Shown here one piece after another: positions 24,672 through 34,138 of a stretch of 64,000 nucleotides of DNA (within the stretch, counting starts at the first letter, position 1; every line of letters begins with the position of its first letter). Both the position numbers and the translations under genes were made by a program. The notes below the pieces were generated by a model. It was not told the DNA's origin, did not search any database, and was given only the letters and a program-made list of their open reading frames with translations. The stretch comes from Mycobacterium europaeum. GTDB lineage: Bacteria > Actinomycetota > Actinomycetes > Mycobacteriales > Mycobacteriaceae. Where the stretch lies: the NCBI RefSeq assembly GCF_002102155.1, contig NZ_LQOU01000051.1:62001-126000 (forward strand). Direction: 5' to 3'.

Positions 24672-25828
24672 CCAACGTGGACATCGTCGGGTTGGGAAAG
24701 ACCCGGATGTCGCTGCAGCCCAGCCTGTCCGGGGACGCCACCCCGGTACAGCTCGCCGGCCAGGCCGCGCGGGCCGCCCTCGCCGACGCCGGCATCGGGC
24801 ACCGTGACGTCGACGGTATGTTGGTCGGCTCGTCGCAGGGGGTACGGCCGGACCGGCTGGGAGTCGGGTTCGCGACGCAGGGCGGCTTCGGCGACCTGCG
24901 CCTCCTCGAGCACGTGGAGATCAAGGGCGCGACGACGGTCGCGATGATCCAGCGTGCTCGGCACGCCATCACCACCGGCGAGGCGGCGACAGTGATCTGC
25001 GTGTTCGCTGATGCGCCACTGCTGGCCGGCAAGAGATCGGGATCGACCTACGCGCACAGCGGCGGCAATGCCGGCACCCGTGGCCTGGAGCGGGCGTCGG
25101 GCCTCCTCGGCTCGGTGCCGACCTACGCCCTGCTGGCCCAGCGCTGGCTGCATGTCACTGCCAACAGTGCCGACGACCTGTGCGCCGTTGCGACGACGGC
25201 GCGGCGGTGGGCCGAAGGCAATCCCGACGCGGTGAACCGCGAGCCGCTGGATGAGAACGGATACCGGAGCAGTCCAATGATTTCCGAGCCGCTGCGACGG
25301 CTGGACTGCGCCCGGCCGGTGAACGGTGCCGTGGCGATCGTGCTGACCGGGGAACCCGCGATCGGCACGTCGCGGCTGCGGGTGCGCGGCACCGGACGGA
25401 AGCACCCGGTGCGGCGCCGTCGCGCCGGCGCGGAGTCCTGGTTCGGGGGCGGCCGCCGCGCCGTCGACGACGCGCTGAGCCAGGCCGGGATGGGCCGCGA
25501 CGACCTCGATGTCGTGCAGCTCTACGACCCGTTCACCATCGTGACATTGATCCTGCTCGACGAGTACGGGTTGACCGGGGAGGCCCCGGTGGGCGAGTTC
25601 GTCCGGGCCGGCCAGCTCGGCCCGGGCGGTGCGCTGCCGACCAACACCGGCGGCGGTCAGCTGTCCGGTTTCTACCTGCAGGGCATGACACCGCTGGCCG
25701 AGGCCGTGATGCAGCTGCGAGGAACCGGCGGGGCACGTCAGGTCCCCGGCGCCAGCACTGCCCTGGTCGGTGGGATCGGCGGTCGGATGGACCACCATGC
25801 CGCGCTGGTGCTGGAGCGGGTGGCGTGA
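24668..25828 (+). CDS. Thiolase-fold Ltp/SCPx-like protein, retro-aldolase candidate (IpfD-like)
   Basis: A 386-residue thiolase-fold protein without the N-terminal nucleophile Cys (the site reads EHVEIKGATTVAMIQRARHAI). It carries the QLYDPFT segment found in Ltp2-type aldolases. The DUF35 partner overlaps its 3' end (GTGA) and the Rieske oxygenase genes follow. This order matches IpfD-IpfE-IpfA-IpfB of ibuprofen degraders, where the pair removes the acyl side chain from a dihydrodiol-CoA, restoring the aromatic catechol. ATG 24668 overlaps the small upstream gene; 24620 would add non-conserved residues. Confidence 0.82.
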   Translation: MTNVDIVGLGKTRMSLQPSLSGDATPVQLAGQAARAALADAGIGHRDVDGMLVGSSQGVRPDRLGVGFATQGGFGDLRLLEHVEIKGATTVAMIQRARHAITTGEAATVICVFADAPLLAGKRSGSTYAHSGGNAGTRGLERASGLLGSVPTYALLAQRWLHVTANSADDLCAVATTARRWAEGNPDAVNREPLDENGYRSSPMISEPLRRLDCARPVNGAVAIVLTGEPAIGTSRLRVRGTGRKHPVRRRRAGAESWFGGGRRAVDDALSQAGMGRDDLDVVQLYDPFTIVTLILLDEYGLTGEAPVGEFVRAGQLGPGGALPTNTGGGQLSGFYLQGMTPLAEAVMQLRGTGGARQVPGASTALVGGIGGRMDHHAALVLERVA

Positions 25829-26289
25829 GCACCGTGAACGTCGTGTCCGACTGGCTGCTCAGCGCCGAGTTGGCGCCCGACGTCGAGCACGATCCACTAC
25901 GTCCGCTCTACGACGCAGCCGCCCGCGGCGAACTGGCGTTGCCATTCTGCGCGTCATGCGCGCTGCCGCTCGAGCTCGAGCAGTGCGTGTGCGACGGGTG
26001 CGGCGGCCAGCACCGCGACTGGCGGGCGGTGGCCCTCGAGGGCGTCGTGCACTCCGCGACCGTCATGCACCGACGCGAGCCGGGTCTGGTCCTGACCGAC
26101 GCTGCGTACCCGGTGGTCGACGTCGAACTCACCAGCGGCCACCGGCTCATCATGACCACGCTGCAACCCGAACCGACCGCCCCCGCGATCGGTACCGCGG
26201 TACGGGTGGCATTCCGTCGGCTCGGCACGGTCCATATACCCGCCGTGGCAAACTCCGCCAACACCACCGAACTAGGGGAAACTGCATGA
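25825..26289 (+). CDS. DUF35 / OB-fold zinc-ribbon partner of the Ltp-like protein (IpfE-like)
   Basis: A 154-residue protein with a zinc ribbon (FCASCALP … CVCDGCGG, about residues 38-60) and an OB-fold containing LEGVVHSATVMHR. It is coupled to the Ltp-like gene (GTGA) and to the Rieske alpha gene (ATGA). DUF35 subunits hold the acyl-CoA for the thiolase-fold partner and are needed for Ltp2-type aldolase activity. Confidence 0.85.
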   Translation: MSTVNVVSDWLLSAELAPDVEHDPLRPLYDAAARGELALPFCASCALPLELEQCVCDGCGGQHRDWRAVALEGVVHSATVMHRREPGLVLTDAAYPVVDVELTSGHRLIMTTLQPEPTAPAIGTAVRVAFRRLGTVHIPAVANSANTTELGETA

Positions 26290-27575
26290 CCACTCTCGAA
26301 CGGCCAACCACCACAGATGATTTCGACGTCTCGACAGTCGTGCGGCGCGACCGTGTGCACGGCTCGGTCTACACGTCGCCGGAGCTCTTCGCCCGTGAGA
26401 TGGACACCATCTTCAAGAAGGGCTGGGTGTACGTCGCCCACGAGAGCGAGGTCAGCGAACGCGGCGACTACCTGACCCGGATGATCGGCCGCGAGCCCGT
26501 GGTGGTGGCACGCGGCAAAGACGATGTGGTGCGAGTGCTGTTGAACCGCTGCACCCATCGCGCCAACAAGCTGTGCAATGCCGAGAAGGGCAATGCCAAC
26601 TCATTCCGCTGCCCGTACCACGGCTGGACCTTCTCCAATACCGGTGCGCTGTCAGGTGTTCCGATGCGCGAGGCATATGGTGAGGCGTTTGACCAGGTGC
26701 GCTCCGAACTGGGACTGGCCGAAGCGCCGCGGGTGGACAGCTACGGCGGGTTCATCTTCGCGTCGCTGTCCCCGGAGGGCGTCACGCTGCGCGAGCATCT
26801 GGGCAAGGCGACCCACGCGATCGACCGCCTGCTCAACCTGTCCCCCACCCGCTCCATCGACCTGCGCGCCAACTGGATGAAGCATCTGCACCACGCCAAC
26901 TGGAAGATGGTGGTGGAGAACAACGTCGACGGCTACCATGCGCTGTTCACCCACGCCTCGGTGTACGACGCGATTCGCCCCGCCAAGGTTTCGCACGTGC
27001 CTACCAAGGTCGACGTGCTGGTTCGCGACATCGGCGACGGGCACTCCGAAATCGATTACAGCAACGAATACCGCAAGCTCGATGAGGAATTCGTCTGGTA
27101 CGGCCGGATTCCGCGGGCCAAGCTGGCCGAGTATGTCGGCGCGCTCGAGGGCGCCTACGGGCCCGAGCAGACGCATGACGCGTTGGTGGTCGGCCCGCCG
27201 CACACGCTGATCTGGCCCAACCTGTTTCTGGCCGAGATGAACGTGATGTTCGTCGAACCGCAGGCCGCCGACCGCACCGTCGCCTACACCACGGCGGTCC
27301 TCATCCCGGGACAAGACAAGCTCAACGAACGCACGCTGCGTCGTGCCGAGGGTGCGATGGGGCCTGCGGGCTTCCTGATCGCCGACGACGGTGAGATCGG
27401 CATGCGCAACCAGGCCGGCCTGGCCGCCGAAGAGCCCGAGTGGCTGGTTCTGTCCCGCGGTGTCGACAGCGACGTCGCCGATGACACCGGCATTATCAAC
27501 AACGACAAGAGCGCCGAGACACCCCAGCGTGGCTTCTATGCCCAGTGGGCAGCTGTCGTCGGCGGGAAGGCCTGA
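26286..27575 (+). CDS. Rieske ring-hydroxylating dioxygenase, alpha subunit
   Basis: A 429-residue oxygenase component. The Rieske [2Fe-2S] ligands are RCTH (Cys89, His91) and CPYHGW (Cys109, His112). The mononuclear iron site is in NNVDGYHALFTH (Asp215 bridge, His218 and His223). It would add both oxygen atoms to an aromatic ring as a cis-dihydrodiol. Its place between the Ltp/DUF35 pair and a CoA ligase suggests the ring of an aryl-acyl-CoA rather than a free hydrocarbon. Reductase and ferredoxin components are not adjacent. Starts at ATG 26286, overlapping the DUF35 stop. Confidence 0.92.
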   Translation: MTTLERPTTTDDFDVSTVVRRDRVHGSVYTSPELFAREMDTIFKKGWVYVAHESEVSERGDYLTRMIGREPVVVARGKDDVVRVLLNRCTHRANKLCNAEKGNANSFRCPYHGWTFSNTGALSGVPMREAYGEAFDQVRSELGLAEAPRVDSYGGFIFASLSPEGVTLREHLGKATHAIDRLLNLSPTRSIDLRANWMKHLHHANWKMVVENNVDGYHALFTHASVYDAIRPAKVSHVPTKVDVLVRDIGDGHSEIDYSNEYRKLDEEFVWYGRIPRAKLAEYVGALEGAYGPEQTHDALVVGPPHTLIWPNLFLAEMNVMFVEPQAADRTVAYTTAVLIPGQDKLNERTLRRAEGAMGPAGFLIADDGEIGMRNQAGLAAEEPEWLVLSRGVDSDVADDTGIINNDKSAETPQRGFYAQWAAVVGGKA

Positions 27576-27580
27576 CCGCC

Positions 27581-28117
27581 ATGACTATCGAAACAGACAC
27601 TGCTGACCGGTCTGCGATCATCTCGGCGGCGATGCGCCCAGTGCCAGATCCTGAGATCCTGTCGTTCCTGCACCTGGAGGCGCGACTGGCCGACGAGGGC
27701 CGCTACTCGGAGTGGGAGGCCTTGTGGGCCGATGACGGGGCCGACGTCCTCTACCGGGTGCCGATGCACCCCGATGACGATCCCCGCACCACGTTAGCCT
27801 ACATCAACGACAACCGCAGGCGCATCAAAAGCCGTGTGGCCCAACTCAATACCGGAAACCGCCATTCGCAGATCCCGCCCTCGGTGATGCGCCGGGTACT
27901 GTCCAACAGCGAGGTGACCGATACCACCTCGGATACCGTGACCGTCGAGTCCAATTTCTCGCTGTTCGAATACCGCTACCGGCAACGGTTCTGGGCCGGC
28001 CGGGTCAGTCACACCGTCCGTCGCACCGGCAAACCGGGCGAGCTGTGGCTGGTGCGCAAGATCGTCAATCTGATCGACGCCGGCGGCCCGGTCGACACGT
28101 TGGCTTTCCTGATATGA
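27581..28117 (+). CDS. Rieske dioxygenase, beta subunit
   Basis: A 178-residue small subunit of the NTF2-like fold. It shows the family patterns FLHLEARLADEGRYSEWEALW, NRHSQIPPSVMRRVLSN and the C-terminal RKIVNLIDAGGPVDTLAF. It has no catalytic residues and completes the alpha3-beta3 oxygenase. ATG 27581 is used, 5 bp after the alpha stop, rather than the internal frame start at 27545. Confidence 0.9.
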   Translation: MTIETDTADRSAIISAAMRPVPDPEILSFLHLEARLADEGRYSEWEALWADDGADVLYRVPMHPDDDPRTTLAYINDNRRRIKSRVAQLNTGNRHSQIPPSVMRRVLSNSEVTDTTSDTVTVESNFSLFEYRYRQRFWAGRVSHTVRRTGKPGELWLVRKIVNLIDAGGPVDTLAFLI

Positions 28118-28124
28118 GAACCAC

Positions 28125-29717
28125 GTGCTCGTAGGCGATATCTCGGCCAACAACGCCCGCCGCTATCCGGCGAAACGTGCCCTGGTTGACGGCGACCGGG
28201 TGCTCACCTGGTCGCAGGTCGAAGACCGGGCGCGGCGGGTGGCCAGCCTGCTACTGCACCGCGGCCTCTCTCCGGGCGACCGGGTGGCGGTGATTGCGCG
28301 CAATTGCATCGAATGGCCCGAGATTTCGTTCGGGCTGGCCAAGGCCGGACTGATCGCGGTGCCGGTGAACATCCGGCTGGCACCCGACGAAGTGACCCAC
28401 ATTCTGGACGATTCGGGTGCGCGGGCCGTGATCGTGCACGCCGACCAGCACGACAAGTTCGCTCTCGAGCTTGCCGACCTGATGGTCCTGACCATCGGGC
28501 CGGACTACGAGAGCGCGCTGGCGGCCGCCGATCCGCACCCGCCGCGGCTGGACATCTCCCCCGACGATGTCGCGGTCATCCTGTACACCAGCGGAACCAC
28601 CGGCCGCGCCAAGGGCGTGATGCACACCCACCGGGCACTGCTCTATCAGGCCGCCGACACCAATCTGGTGACCGAGGCCAACCGGTCCGATGTGATGCTG
28701 GCGACCACGCCGTTCTTCACCGCCGGCGGCATGGTGCGCACCGTGTCGTGGCTTTATCTCGGCCAGACGATGGTGATTCACCAGCGGTTCGATCCGCATG
28801 CGGTGATCGACGAGATCGAAAGCAGCGCAATCACGTTCACGACGTTCATCCCGACCATGCTGCATCGGACGCTGGCAATCCTCGAGAACGGTCCGGCCCG
28901 CGACATGTCGAGCCTGCGACGGATCTCCTACGGCTCGGCCCCGGTACCGCCGGGGCTGGCGCAGAAGGCGATGGATCTGCTGGGCTGCGACCTGCAACAG
29001 CGCTACGGACTGACCGAATGCGGCGGCCAGGCCACCATCCTGACGCCGCAGGACCACCGCGACATCGTCGCCGGCAAAACATCGACAGCCACTTCCTGCG
29101 GGCAGGAGACCCCGATGTGCTCGATTCGGATCGTGGACGGCGACGGCGTGACCCTGCCGGCCGGGGAGATCGGCGAGATCGTGATCGAGAGTCCGGCGAA
29201 TGCGATCGGGTACTGGAACCGCCCCGAACAGACGGCTGAGACATTCCGGCCCGACGGGTTGCGGACCGGGGACCTCGGGTACCTCGACACCGAGAACTAC
29301 CTGCATATCACCGGCCGGAGAACGGAGCTGATCATCTCCGGCGGATTCAACGTCTACCCTGCCGAGATCGAGCGGGTGATCGCCCACCACGACGGCGTTG
29401 AACTCGTCGCGGTGGTCGGTGTGCCGGACCCCGAGTGGGGTGAGTCGCCCGTCGCAGTGGTGATCCCCAGAAACAAGAAGGGCACCGCCGCCGACCTGGA
29501 CGGTCTGACCGCGGAACTGACAGTGCTGTGCCGAGCCGAACTCGCCGGCTACAAGCAGCCACGCCGATTCGAATATCGCGACGCGTTTCCGCTGGGACCG
29601 GCGGGCAAGATACTGAAGCATGAGATAGCCAATGAGCTCAGCGAAGCCGGCACTGGGGATGGGCTCACGCCCATGGCATCAGGACCGAGCAAGGAGGGCC
29701 ATGACCGATCTGGCTAA
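28125..29717 (+). CDS. Acyl/aryl-CoA ligase (AMP-binding; IpfF-like position)
   Basis: A 530-residue adenylate-forming ligase. It has LYTSGTTGRAKGVMHTH, the adenine motif RYGLTECGG, the hinge GRRTELIISGGFNVYPAEIE and catalytic Lys in GPAGKILK. Starting at GTG 28125, it follows the Rieske beta gene by 7 bp, so it is the likely activator of the acid that the oxygenase uses as its CoA ester. The 3' end overlaps the next gene by 17 bp. Confidence 0.88.
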   Translation: MLVGDISANNARRYPAKRALVDGDRVLTWSQVEDRARRVASLLLHRGLSPGDRVAVIARNCIEWPEISFGLAKAGLIAVPVNIRLAPDEVTHILDDSGARAVIVHADQHDKFALELADLMVLTIGPDYESALAAADPHPPRLDISPDDVAVILYTSGTTGRAKGVMHTHRALLYQAADTNLVTEANRSDVMLATTPFFTAGGMVRTVSWLYLGQTMVIHQRFDPHAVIDEIESSAITFTTFIPTMLHRTLAILENGPARDMSSLRRISYGSAPVPPGLAQKAMDLLGCDLQQRYGLTECGGQATILTPQDHRDIVAGKTSTATSCGQETPMCSIRIVDGDGVTLPAGEIGEIVIESPANAIGYWNRPEQTAETFRPDGLRTGDLGYLDTENYLHITGRRTELIISGGFNVYPAEIERVIAHHDGVELVAVVGVPDPEWGESPVAVVIPRNKKGTAADLDGLTAELTVLCRAELAGYKQPRRFEYRDAFPLGPAGKILKHEIANELSEAGTGDGLTPMASGPSKEGHDRSG

Positions 29718-30489
29718 CCCGACCACCATCGAGTTCGAGGTCGCCGATCACGTGGCGACGGTGACGCTGAACCGTCCCGACCAGCTGAACAGCTTCAACG
29801 AGCAGATGGCCACCGAGCTGATCGCGGCCTGGCGGCGGGTCCGCGAAGACGACGACATCTTTGTCGCGGTGGTGCGTGCAAACGGTGAGCGGGCGTTCTG
29901 TACCGGTATCGACGTGTCCAAGGGTGCGTGGTGGCATCACCTGCCGATCTTCAATCAGGAAGATCCCGGCGCCCACCTAGGACCGAAAGCAAACCTGGTG
30001 TGGAAGCCGGTGATCGCCGCGCTGCACGGCATGGTGGCGGGCGGCGCGATGTACTTCGTCAATGAATGCGAGTTCGCCATCTGCTCGGAGAGTGCGACGT
30101 TCTTCGATCCGCACGTCAACTCGGGTCGGGTGTCGGCGCTGGAGCCGATGGGGATGCTGTCCCTCGGTGTGCCCTACGGCGAGGTGATGCGCTGGGCTCT
30201 GTTGGGCAGCGAGGAACGGCTCACCGCGCAGACCGCGCAGCGGATCGGATTGGTCACCGAAATCGTGCCCGACGATCAGTTGCGCACGCGCGCCGCCGAG
30301 TTGGCCGGCGAGATCGCGGCCCGCCGACCCCTGGCCATCCAGGGCACCGTACGTGCCATGTGGGAGGCGAGGGACCTCGCACCGAGCCTGCGCCAGCGAC
30401 ACGGCCTGTCCTACACCCAGATTGGCAACCCCAAGGGCGACGAACGGACCGACTCGCGGACCAACAAGCGCACACCACGCTTCCGGTGA
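29701..30489 (+). CDS. Enoyl-CoA hydratase/isomerase (crotonase family)
   Basis: A 262-residue crotonase-fold protein with LNRPDQLNSF, FCTGIDVSKG and HGMVAGGAMYFVNECEFAI. Where hydratases carry the catalytic-Glu helix, it has FFDPHVNSGRVSALEP, so the exact reaction is uncertain. ATG 29701 lies within the end of the ligase gene and has an AAGGAGG site before it; the 5'-extended frame to 29632 is only overlap. Confidence 0.83.
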   Translation: MTDLANPTTIEFEVADHVATVTLNRPDQLNSFNEQMATELIAAWRRVREDDDIFVAVVRANGERAFCTGIDVSKGAWWHHLPIFNQEDPGAHLGPKANLVWKPVIAALHGMVAGGAMYFVNECEFAICSESATFFDPHVNSGRVSALEPMGMLSLGVPYGEVMRWALLGSEERLTAQTAQRIGLVTEIVPDDQLRTRAAELAGEIAARRPLAIQGTVRAMWEARDLAPSLRQRHGLSYTQIGNPKGDERTDSRTNKRTPRFR

Positions 30490-30513
30490 CCTGACTTCGG
30501 ACCTGGAGGAACC

Positions 30514-32004
30514 ATGACTGACACGGCCATCGACCGGTTGACCGAGTTCAAGCTGCTCATCGGGGGCGAGCAGATGGCAGCCACATCGGGCGCGACCTAT
30601 GACAGCGTGGACCCGTTCACCGGCAGGCCCTGGGCCCGGGTGCCTGATGGTGATGCGGTCGACGTCGACTGCGCGGTGGCGGCGGCCCGGACCGCTCTGG
30701 AGGGGACGTGGGGGCAGCTGACCCCCACTGCTCGCGGCAGACTCATCCACCGGCTGGGCGAGGTCATCGCGCGCGAGGCCGAGAACCTGGCCGAACTGGA
30801 GGTACGGGACGGCGGAAAGCTGCTGCGAGAGATGGTCGGTCAGATGCGCTCGCTGCCCGACTACTACTTCTACTACGCCGGGATGGCGGACAAGCTGCAG
30901 GGCGAGGTGCTACCCACCGACAAGACGAACTACCTCGTCTACACCCGCCACGAGCCAGTCGGGGTGGTCGGGGCGATCACACCCTGGAATTCGCCGCTGC
31001 TGCTGCTGACCTGGAAGCTGGCCGCCGGACTCGCGGCAGGTTGCACTTTCGTTGTCAAACCCAGCGACCACACCCCGACGTCGACGCTGGCGTTCGCGAA
31101 GCTGTTCGCCGAGGCGGGTTTCCCGCCCGGGGTGATCAACGTCGTCACCGGCTGGGGATCCCGTACGGGCGCGGCGCTGGCATCGCATCCGGGAGTCGAC
31201 AAGATCGCATTCACCGGCTCGACCTCCACCGGAATCGCGGTGGGCAGAGCCGCAATCGAGAACATGACCAGGTTCAGCCTGGAGCTCGGCGGGAAATCAG
31301 CTCAGCTGGTGTTCCCCGACGCCGACCTCGACGCGGCGGCCAACGGCGTGATCGCCGGCGTCTTCGCGGCCACCGGCCAGACGTGTCTGGCCGGATCGCG
31401 GCTGTTGGTGCACGAGGAGGTCGCCGACGCACTGGTGAACAAGATCGTCGCTCGCGCTGCCACCATCAAGCTGGGTGACCCGAAGGACCCGGCCACCGAA
31501 ATGGGTCCGGTGTCCAATGAGCCGCAGTACCAGAAGGTGTTGTCGCACTTCGCTTCCGCCCGTGAGCAGGGCGCGACGATTGCATGCGGCGGTGAACCGG
31601 CAGAGGAGTTGGGCGGGTTATTCGTCAAGCCCACCGTGCTGACCGGCGTCGACCCATCGATGCGAGCGGTGACCGAGGAGATCTTCGGGCCCATCCTGAC
31701 GGTGATGACCTTCCGCGACGAGAACGAGGCCATCGCCGCCGCGAACGCCACCGAGTTCGGGCTGGCCGGCTCCGTCTGGACCAAAGACATCCACCGAGCG
31801 CACCGGGTAGCCGCCCGACTGCGGGCCGGAACGGTCTGGGTCAACGCGTATCGCGTTGTCGGCCCGCATGTTCCCTTCGGCGGTATGGGCCACAGCGGCA
31901 TCGGCCGGGAGAACGGCATCGACGCCGTGAAGGACTTCACCGAGACCAAGGCGGTGTGGGTGGAGTTGTCCGGCGCTACCCGTGACCCGTTCACCCTCGG
32001 CTGA
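30514..32004 (+). CDS. Aldehyde dehydrogenase
   Basis: A 496-residue ALDH with FTGSTSTGIAVG, catalytic Glu in LELGGKSAQL, nucleophile Cys in ATGQTCLAGSR and EEIFGPIL. Within the Rieske operon it could oxidise an aldehyde released downstream, such as the succinate-semialdehyde-type product of HpaI, or a side-chain aldehyde. A GGAGG ribosome site precedes ATG 30514. Confidence 0.9.
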   Translation: MTDTAIDRLTEFKLLIGGEQMAATSGATYDSVDPFTGRPWARVPDGDAVDVDCAVAAARTALEGTWGQLTPTARGRLIHRLGEVIAREAENLAELEVRDGGKLLREMVGQMRSLPDYYFYYAGMADKLQGEVLPTDKTNYLVYTRHEPVGVVGAITPWNSPLLLLTWKLAAGLAAGCTFVVKPSDHTPTSTLAFAKLFAEAGFPPGVINVVTGWGSRTGAALASHPGVDKIAFTGSTSTGIAVGRAAIENMTRFSLELGGKSAQLVFPDADLDAAANGVIAGVFAATGQTCLAGSRLLVHEEVADALVNKIVARAATIKLGDPKDPATEMGPVSNEPQYQKVLSHFASAREQGATIACGGEPAEELGGLFVKPTVLTGVDPSMRAVTEEIFGPILTVMTFRDENEAIAAANATEFGLAGSVWTKDIHRAHRVAARLRAGTVWVNAYRVVGPHVPFGGMGHSGIGRENGIDAVKDFTETKAVWVELSGATRDPFTLG

Positions 32005-32016
32005 TGTGGATCTGAC

Positions 32017-33186
32017 GTGTCGACGGTGCCGAGCCCGACCGGGGCCTGGGAATTACCCGACGAGTTGGTCATGCTGCGGGACACCGTCCGGCGGTTCATG
32101 GGCAGCCATGTGCATCCGCTCGAGGACACCCTCGGACACGACGCCAACGGTCTACCCCGCGAACCGCTCGTCGAATTGCAGGCCAAGGCGCGTGAGATCG
32201 GGCTGTGGGCGCTGCAGACACCTGAGGAATTCGGCGGCGCCGGTCTCAGCGTGCTGGGCCAGGTGGTGGTTGCCGAGGAAGCGGCGAAGTGCAGGATGGG
32301 GGCATTCTTTCCGGCGCTGGGCGCATTCGGCGGAAACCCACCGAACATCATGTTCAAGGCGTCACCCGAGCAGTTCGAGAAGTATGCACGTCCGATCGTC
32401 GAGGGCACCATGAGCAAGGCCTACACCGCGATCACCGAAGCGTCGGGCGGGTCGGACCCTGCCCGGGCCATTCGGCTCAAAGCCGTTCGCGCCGGGTCGG
32501 ATTACCTGCTCAACGGGTCGAAAATGTGGATCTCGCATGCGCCGGACGCGGACTGGGGCGTCGTCTATGCCCGGACCGGGGCGGGTCGTGACGGCATCTC
32601 GGCGTTCATCGTCGAGAAGGACACCCCCGGCGTCACCTTCACCCGTATCGCGGTGATGGCCTCCTTCGCCCCCTATGAGCTGCGTTTCAACGACGTCCGG
32701 CTTCCCGCCGATCAGTTGATCGGCGAAGAGGGCCAAGGGTTTTCACTGGCCACCGACTTCCTGGTGCACGGCCGCATCATCTACGCCGCCGGTCCGATCG
32801 GTATCGCCCAGACCGCGCTGGACATGGCGTGCCGGTGGGCCAAGGACCGTGAGGTGTTCGGCGGCAAGCTCGCCGATAAGCAGGGCATTCGGTGGATGCT
32901 GGCCGACAGCGAGGTGCAACTGCGCGCCGCCCGGCTGCTGGTCTACCAGGCGGCGTGGAATGCCGACTTGGGCCGAAACGTCGCGGTGGATGCGTCGGTG
33001 GCGAAAATGTACGGCACCGAAGCGGCCTGCCAGGTGCTGGACCGCTGCATGCAAATCCACGGCGCTCTGGGCCTTGCCGACGAACTGCCGCTGGAGCGCT
33101 GGTTTCGCGATCTACGGGTCAAAAGGCTCGGCGAAGGCGCGACCGAGATCCAGCGTGAGGTGGTCGCCCGCGCGATGCTGAAATGA
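32017..33186 (+). CDS. Acyl-CoA dehydrogenase
   Basis: A 389-residue flavoprotein dehydrogenase with YTAITEASGGSDPARAIR, LNGSKMWISHA, MQIHGALGLADELPLERWFRDLR (partial motif) and GEGATEIQREVVAR. It begins at GTG 32017, 12 bp after the aldehyde dehydrogenase, and ends the nine-gene operon. Unlike the 340/390 pair it looks like a self-sufficient homotetramer. It converges with an SDR gene, 22 bp between stops. Confidence 0.88.
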   Translation: MSTVPSPTGAWELPDELVMLRDTVRRFMGSHVHPLEDTLGHDANGLPREPLVELQAKAREIGLWALQTPEEFGGAGLSVLGQVVVAEEAAKCRMGAFFPALGAFGGNPPNIMFKASPEQFEKYARPIVEGTMSKAYTAITEASGGSDPARAIRLKAVRAGSDYLLNGSKMWISHAPDADWGVVYARTGAGRDGISAFIVEKDTPGVTFTRIAVMASFAPYELRFNDVRLPADQLIGEEGQGFSLATDFLVHGRIIYAAGPIGIAQTALDMACRWAKDREVFGGKLADKQGIRWMLADSEVQLRAARLLVYQAAWNADLGRNVAVDASVAKMYGTEAACQVLDRCMQIHGALGLADELPLERWFRDLRVKRLGEGATEIQREVVARAMLK

Positions 33187-33208
33187 GGCGCCGATAGGCG
33201 GGAAGTGC

Positions 33209-33997
33209 TCAGGGGGCGCCACCGTCGGCGTAGATGGTCTGACCGGTCACGAAACCGCAGACGTCGGAGAGCAGGAATGCGATCAGCGCGCCGATCTCCT
33301 CGGGCTGACCTGGGCGCTGCAGCGCGGCGTCGAAACCGAAGTCGTCGACGAGTGCCCGCTCGAGTGCCTCCTCGTAGGGATAGCCCTTGTTTTCGGCGAT
33401 CAGTCCGCGAAGTGCGTGCAGCGCATCGGTTTCAACCGCGCCGGGGGCGATGCAGTTGGCGCGCACACCGGACTTTCCGTGCGTGCGGGCGATCCCACGG
33501 GTGAATGTCGCGACCGCGGCCTTGAGGCTGGCGTAGGGGATCCGCGGCTCATGCGGAGCCCGCACCGAATAGGCGGCGGTGGTCACGATCGCTCCCCTGC
33601 TGGCCGTCAGGTGAGGCAGCGCCGCCTGCACACACCGGGTGGTCGCCAACAGAACGTCGCGAAAAGCGTTCTCCCAGGCCGCGTCATCGGAGTCGATCGG
33701 CATCATCCCCGCGGTGCCCATCGTGACAGCAATACCGTCTAGGCGACCCAGAAGCCCCACCGCCTGCTCGACCACTGACAGCGCCACACCGGGCTTGCCG
33801 ACATCGCCGACCAACCCGTGCGCCGCTGCGGCGCCATCGTCGGCCAGGATTGTGGCGGCAGCTTTGGCCTTATCCTCGTCGCGTCCGACCACGACCACCG
33901 CGGCACCGTCCGCTGCGAGTGCCCGCGCTCCGGCAAGACCCATCCCCGCGGTGCCGCCAACGACGACATAGCCTTTACCGCCGACCCGCAGATCCAT
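33209..33997 (-). CDS. Short-chain dehydrogenase/reductase
   Basis: A 262-residue classical SDR with GGTAGMGLAGARAL (variant of TGxxxGxG), TTAAYS carrying the Ser, PYASLKAAV with the Tyr-x-x-x-Lys pair, and the C-terminal GFVTGQTIYADGG. It would interconvert an alcohol and ketone, for example a dihydrodiol or hydroxyacyl-CoA. The promoter faces the hydrolase at 34180; a TGTCAGAA half-site is at 34023. Confidence 0.85.
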   Translation of the reverse strand: MDLRVGGKGYVVVGGTAGMGLAGARALAADGAAVVVVGRDEDKAKAAATILADDGAAAAHGLVGDVGKPGVALSVVEQAVGLLGRLDGIAVTMGTAGMMPIDSDDAAWENAFRDVLLATTRCVQAALPHLTASRGAIVTTAAYSVRAPHEPRIPYASLKAAVATFTRGIARTHGKSGVRANCIAPGAVETDALHALRGLIAENKGYPYEEALERALVDDFGFDAALQRPGQPEEIGALIAFLLSDVCGFVTGQTIYADGGAP

Positions 33998-34100
33998 CGC
34001 GACCTCCTACCGTAGACGTGACTGTCAGAACCCTAGATCACGGTGCGGCCCGACCCGTTCGGGGGTGGACGCGACGACGAACTCGCGAAGAAGGACTTCG

Positions 34101-34115
34101 CTATCAACGGTATAG
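34101..34115. promoter_or_regulatory. CTATC-AACGGTATAG element
   Basis: The string AACGGTATAG, preceded by CTAT, also occurs at 36143-36158. Both copies lie in intergenic regions of divergent gene pairs, so they may be operators of one regulator. No protein can be named. Confidence 0.3.
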
Positions 34116-34124
34116 CCGTCGAAG

Positions 34125-34138
34125 TGACACCAATGCCA
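34125..34138. promoter_or_regulatory. Operator-like palindrome TGACA-CCAA-TGCCA before the hydrolase
   Basis: One mismatch from the consensus and followed by GAAT, the same TGCCAGAAT seen at 5885 and 9770. It ends 41 bp before ATG 34180. Confidence 0.5.

Noticed and set aside
28251..29621. 456-residue minus-strand open frame opposite a CoA ligase
   Set aside because: Antisense to a ligase with intact AMP-binding motifs; composition typical of reverse-strand frames in GC-rich DNA.
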